From Candidatus Bathyarchaeota archaeon (lineage in GTDB: Archaea > Thermoproteota > Bathyarchaeia > 40CM-2-53-6), in assembly GCA_005888735.1 (NCBI GenBank), contig VBBN01000007.1:1-35597 (forward strand): DNA of 35,597 bases, in the 5' to 3' direction. The number at the start of each line of letters is the position of its first letter. Position 1 is the stretch's first letter. Below the pieces are notes generated by a model that did no database searches, had not been told where the DNA came from, and saw nothing but the letters and a program-made list of their open reading frames with translations. Shown here piece after piece: positions 32,998 through 35,597 of the stretch. Both the position numbers and the translations under genes were made by a program.

Positions 32998-33322
32998 CTA
33001 ACTCTGGGTCGTTTGTAAATGGTCGTTAGCCGTGTCTGACGGCCGGGTCAACTGGATGGTCAGCGGATAGTGTTCCTTGAAGCGAGCATGGGTTTCGTCA
33101 CCGCAGACGAAGGGAATGCCCGGTCTCCTCGCAATCTTGACCTCACCGTCTATTATCACAGTGGGAACCACTCTAACGCCAGACTTCCTTGCGAGGTCCA
33201 AGTTCTCGGATACAACATAGCCGAGTAGCTGGCACCCAGCGCACTTTCCAGGCTCAATCTCGTCTACAATCGTTTTGCAAAAGAGGACAGTTGCCCGAAA
33301 AGACCTCAATCTTATGTGGCAT
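32998..33322 (-). pseudogene. Thioredoxin-like redox protein, copy 1, one frameshift
   Basis: The real start seems to be ATG 33322: MPHKIEVFSGNCPL, a thioredoxin-fold first strand ending in the active site. After this the frame is lost; the next frame gives CKTIVDEIEPGKCAGCQLLG, then GVRVVPTVIIDGEVKIARRP (cis-Pro region VPT) and VCGDETHARFKEHYPL. Removing one base from the four-base run at 33279-33282 restores CPLC plus CAGC and a protein of about 107 residues. A TTG-start ORF from 33309 would skip the active site. Possible partners: the DoxX-like gene next to it. Confidence 0.6.
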
Positions 33323-33401
33323 TCTTGCTACCCGAAGCCACTCTCGCTATCCTTAGCGTTGACGGGTGGCTAAAGTCATAATTGAGGTATGACTGGTTGA
33401 A

Positions 33402-33660
33402 TCAAGAAAACATTGTTAGTGGCTTTGACCCTTCCAAACTGGTCCTCTGAGGTCTAAGTGGATACTTGTTTCTAAAGTGGTCGTAGGTTTCGGCGTCACA
33501 AACAAAACGGGACATCCGGCTTTCCCTCTACTTTGAGTCCACCGTCAATCACAAGGGTGAGAATGACCCTTACACCATATCGGTGAGCCCCAGGCGGATT
33601 CTTGGAATTTTGTAAGTAGGAGTGAGGTTGGAAACAGGACCTGTCTGGTTGAGGTAAATT
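33402..33660 (-). pseudogene. Thioredoxin-like protein, copy 2, degenerate
   Basis: A paralogue of the preceding gene: RYGVRVILTLVIDGGLKVEG, then KPDVPF, a lost frame, and VCDAETYDHFRNKYPLRPQR to a TGA at 33402. Removing one base from the four-base run at 33504-33507 joins these. The second CxxC of copy 1 is not kept (one Cys in RSCFQP), the VPT cis-proline reads ILT, and no start is clear. It looks like a dying tandem duplicate. Confidence 0.55.
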
Positions 33661-33677
33661 TGACACACGCTTGGGTC

Positions 33678-34130
33678 CTAGAATTGCTCGAGTATTCGCT
33701 TCAGGTTCAGGGTTGAATGTTGGGCCGCTTTCCGTATGTTCCTTTTGATCGTGATTAGATCCATGATCCTACCAAGGATTGAGTAAGGCGGCCTATACTC
33801 CACTTCCAAATAGTAGCGCGTGCCATCCCCCTCCTTCTTGACACGATTCACGGCCTTCATTCTCATTGCTTCGGGCGTGCCGGAAATCGCTTGCCAAACG
33901 ATGGAGTCGTTTTCCGCCCATTCTATGACTCTTCCATCCCATTCCATTTTTCTCCCCATAACTTGACCCCAGTGGTGCGCTGAAGCGCCCACTCCAGTCT
34001 TCTCCTTTGAAGTGTATCTAGCGCTAGAAACGAATTCGAGCCAATCATTGCAAATGTCATGTTGAGTAATACGGCTAAACACCCTTTCCAAAGGGGCATC
34101 AATGAATACGCTTGATCCGACTATGGTCAT
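33678..34130 (-). CDS. SRPBCC-family (START-like) protein
   Basis: 150 residues from ATG 34130. The pattern VFIDAPLERVFSRITQHDI at the N terminus, then WDGRVIEWAENDSIVWQ and YYLEVEYRPPYSILGRIMD, ending in a long C-terminal helix, is the helix-grip fold of polyketide cyclase/SRPBCC proteins, which bind a hydrophobic ligand in a cavity. Ligand unknown. A minus-strand TATA-like box (cctaaaattc, 34168-34177) lies about 40 bases upstream. Intact, unlike its neighbours on both sides. Confidence 0.8.
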   Translation of the reverse strand: MTIVGSSVFIDAPLERVFSRITQHDICNDWLEFVSSARYTSKEKTGVGASAHHWGQVMGRKMEWDGRVIEWAENDSIVWQAISGTPEAMRMKAVNRVKKEGDGTRYYLEVEYRPPYSILGRIMDLITIKRNIRKAAQHSTLNLKRILEQF

Positions 34131-34325
34131 GATAGGAATCGCCTCAATCCAACTACGAAGAAATCATGAATTTTAGGATTTAACGTTGAGCAATGTCCGT
34201 CTGGCGATAGTGTGCTGCCCCGGGGGGAGTCGATTCGTAAACAATTCCGAGAGGATAACCGTGTCCTTGCAAGTTCGTCTGCTCGAATCCACTCCCACAC
34301 CAGTATTTACTAGCTCCCTCAGTGC

Positions 34326-34457
34326 ATGGGCGCGCGAACCAAGGTGTTAGTTCGTGGGCGCGTAGAGTCTATACAGACCATTCGGTATGTTCGATGTGCA
34401 CAACGGAGCCATCTAGCGAAAGAGGCTGTTGAATCATACCGCGAACTTCGCGAATAG
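34326..34457 (+). CDS. Very small basic protein, family unknown
   Basis: 43 codons from ATG 34326 to TAG 34457: MGARTKVLVRGRVESIQTIR, then CAQRSHLAKEAVESYRELRE. It is basic, soluble and probably helical at the end. The reading frame is supported by a second, degenerate copy of the same DNA 2 kb upstream (32316-32400). I do not recognise the family; a DNA-binding or antitoxin-like peptide is possible. Confidence 0.4.
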   Translation: MGARTKVLVRGRVESIQTIRYVRCAQRSHLAKEAVESYRELRE

Positions 34458-34511
34458 TCCATGAGGGTTTTCTATTATCGGTAGGAATGATGGGAGGGGT
34501 AGGATTTGTCT

Positions 34512-34740
34512 TCAGTCTCTCACTGAAACGAAGTGTCCTACAAGCTCCTCTCTCACTGTTTTAGTCCTTTCCCAGAACTCCTTGTTCTCAGGGTCCCCAG
34601 CGTTGAACAAGTGATCGTACTTCACCCCGCCCTCTCCTTGGGGTAGCCGTTGGACGGCCTGGTTTTGTAAATTCCCTGAATTGACGCGGGTTTGAGAGGC
34701 GAGGAGTTATACAAACATAGTAAAGCGCCGGTTTTTCCAC
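34512..34740 (-). pseudogene. Small unidentified gene, frameshifted
   Basis: Two minus-strand frames look coding in sequence. From GTG 34740: EKPALYYVCITPRLSNPRQF then REFTKPGRPTATPRRGR. From 34625 in another frame: VKYDHLFNAGDPENKEFWER then TKTVREELVGHF, ending at a TGA (34512). Removing one base from the cccc run at 34625-34628 fuses them to about 75 residues. The second part alone could be made from the GTG at 34625 (37 codons). Family not recognised. Confidence 0.35.
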
Positions 34741-35149
34741 TTCGTTGACTGGATGGGCCCGTTTTTTCCCGGCCTGTCTGAATCGGCCGAGTCCTAGGAC
34801 GAACTTGTCGCCCTTGCGCTAGGGGGTAGGAAGCGTTTCTCAGAGTCTCTCCCGTATGGGTTCGCAGGTTTGAATCCTAGCCTACACCAATCCAGGTCCA
34901 TATCGCAAGAGGGATCCAGCTACGATCTGGACCATGAGACGTCCAGATCAGATGCGCCTAGGAAATGCGCATAAGCTTCGGCCTCCTTTTCAACGGATGT
35001 GTGGAAATCTGAACTGAACTCGATGAAGGGTCCAATGCTGAGAAAGACTTGCCCTTCGCGTCCTAACTGATCACACTCCACCAGCCTTTTAGGGAAAAAT
35101 CCGCACTATCATTCTCGGACCATTTCGGCCCGAAGGTGTCAGGGTCTCT
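34741..35149. other. Intergenic stretch, no gene seen
   Basis: About 400 bases. The minus-strand frame of the preceding pseudogene stays open to about 34825 but without a start codon. A short piece at 34867-34889 (ggtttgaatcctag, then cctacacca) resembles the T-loop and CCA end of a tRNA but lacks a matching 5' half. I see no other feature. Confidence 0.4.
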
Positions 35150-35413
35150 TTATCTGGCGTGCCGCTGCTTCGTCGCAAGTTCCGACAGGGCTTTGTCGGC
35201 TCTGTGTTCTTCTTCCTTCCAGTGTTTTAGTCTGCCCCGCATGTTCTTCTGGAACTGTTCAAGTCTGGCCTCGCCGACGAGGATCAGTTCTATGTGACCA
35301 GGACTCTTCGGAACGACTAGGACTTCGGAGTCGAGCGGTATCGAAGCCCTCTCCCTCTCAGCCGTGGGAATGTGTAACCTGCCCCTTTCATCGATCTTCG
35401 CCCTAGAAGCCAT
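35150..35413 (-). CDS. AbrB/SpoVT-type DNA-binding (antitoxin-like) protein
   Basis: 87 residues from ATG 35413 (a TTG at 35425 is less likely). Residues 4-45, AKIDERGRLHIPTAERERAS followed by SEVLVVPKSPGHIELI, form a swapped-hairpin AbrB domain; the rest is a charged helix (NMRGRLKHWKEEEHRADKAL). Proteins like this are antitoxins of PIN toxins or general regulators. It is transcribed away from a PIN gene starting 54 bases upstream; both promoters must fit in 35414-35467, where acttaatg (minus) and cgtaataag (plus) are TATA-like. Confidence 0.8.
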   Translation of the reverse strand: MASRAKIDERGRLHIPTAERERASIPLDSEVLVVPKSPGHIELILVGEARLEQFQKNMRGRLKHWKEEEHRADKALSELATKQRHAR

Positions 35414-35467
35414 GATGTTACCCAAATCATTAAGTGTCAGCCCCGTAATAAGAGTTCTGTGGGCAAC

Positions 35468-35597
35468 ATGCGAATTCTGGACACGATGGTTCTCATAGCC
35501 AGCTTAGACTCCGAGCATGCTTTTCACAAGCGCGCCATGCACCACTTGCGCTTAGCGTCTTCGGAGAACGTGTACGTGCCCTCAGCCGCGGTGCTGG
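35468..35597 (+). CDS. PIN-domain (VapC-like) protein, 3' part outside the window
   Basis: 43 codons are visible from ATG 35468: MRILDTMVLIASLDSEHAFH, then VYVPSAAVL. The first PIN acid is Asp5 in ILDTMVLI, and the VPSAAVL stretch is the usual place just before the conserved Glu. Probable ribonuclease toxin partner of the divergent AbrB-like gene. The start is ATG about 20 bases after a TATA-like cgtaataag, so the transcript may be leaderless. Confidence 0.75.
   Translation, partial: MRILDTMVLIASLDSEHAFHKRAMHHLRLASSENVYVPSAAVL

Noticed and set aside
34867-34889. tRNA 3'-end-like sequence with CCA; a similar piece ends near 34301
   Set aside because: The T-loop-like part and CCA are there, but T-stem and acceptor do not pair with any nearby 5' half. 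At most a tRNA remnant or old attachment site; not enough for a feature.
1-35597. CRISPR array or replication origin
   Set aside because: No regularly spaced repeats and no clustered origin-type repeats were seen anywhere in the window.

Overview
This window looks archaeal. It carries a geranylgeranyl reductase, an A-type (V/A) ATP synthase stalk and membrane module, TATA-box promoters followed by short or absent leaders, frequent GTG and TTG starts, and a tRNA-Cys interrupted by several introns, one of which has a clean bulge-helix-bulge geometry. Heme O synthase, a CuA protein, cytochrome b and a Rieske protein point to an aerobic respiratory archaeon. My best guess is the Thermoproteota/Nitrososphaeria side (a lineage outside the classic ammonia oxidisers), but I see no marker that fixes the lineage.

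Layout. 1-1.7 kb: the 3' end of a polyprenyl diphosphate synthase gene, then a tnpB gene inside an element with 18-bp perfect terminal inverted repeats, ending just upstream of the nuo promoter. 1.7-10.5 kb: membrane arm of complex I, nuoA-H-J-K-M-L-M'-N, with four antiporter-like pump subunits and an extended lateral helix in NuoL. 10.5-11.1 kb: an N-formylglutamate amidohydrolase-like gene on the minus strand. 11.2-15.7 kb: A-ATPase stalk and membrane genes H-E-I-K-C. 15.7-20.1 kb, minus strand: a decayed membrane-protein gene, a two-helix membrane protein, a free-standing relative of the soluble half of ATPase subunit I, and a K+-independent-type membrane pyrophosphatase. 20.3-25.1 kb: geranylgeranyl reductase (+), then a minus-strand operon Rieske, cytochrome b, CuA protein and heme O synthase. 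25.3-27.6 kb: a tiny membrane protein, a NapH/NosR-like membrane ferredoxin and a ThiF-family adenylyltransferase. 27.7-27.9 kb: tRNA-Cys. 28-35.6 kb: accessory region with a broken VapBC pair, a bacterial-type DHFR/RibD-like gene, a CadC-type repressor with a Cd/Zn/Pb P-type ATPase, a frameshifted DoxX-like gene, two thioredoxin-like genes (both frameshifted), a SRPBCC protein, very small ORFs, and a divergent AbrB-like/PIN pair cut by the window end.

How it fits together. The first 25 kb is nearly all energy conversion: complex I passes electrons to quinone and pumps ions; the cytochrome b/Rieske pair would oxidise quinol; the CuA protein would take electrons towards a terminal oxidase not in the window; the ATPase and the pyrophosphatase use or build the same gradient. 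For both complex I and the ATPase only the membrane and stalk parts are here; the catalytic parts (NuoB/C/D/I; ATPase A, B, D, F) must lie elsewhere if the complexes are complete.

The most notable observations are the four-pump complex I with a matching 26-residue internal repeat in the NuoL lateral helix, the tRNA-Cys with three short introns, the inverted-repeat-bounded tnpB element, and the soluble subunit-I-like gene with its two-helix neighbour. Several genes between 15.8 and 34.8 kb are broken by what looks like one extra base in a short homopolymer, which is either real decay or a systematic sequence error.
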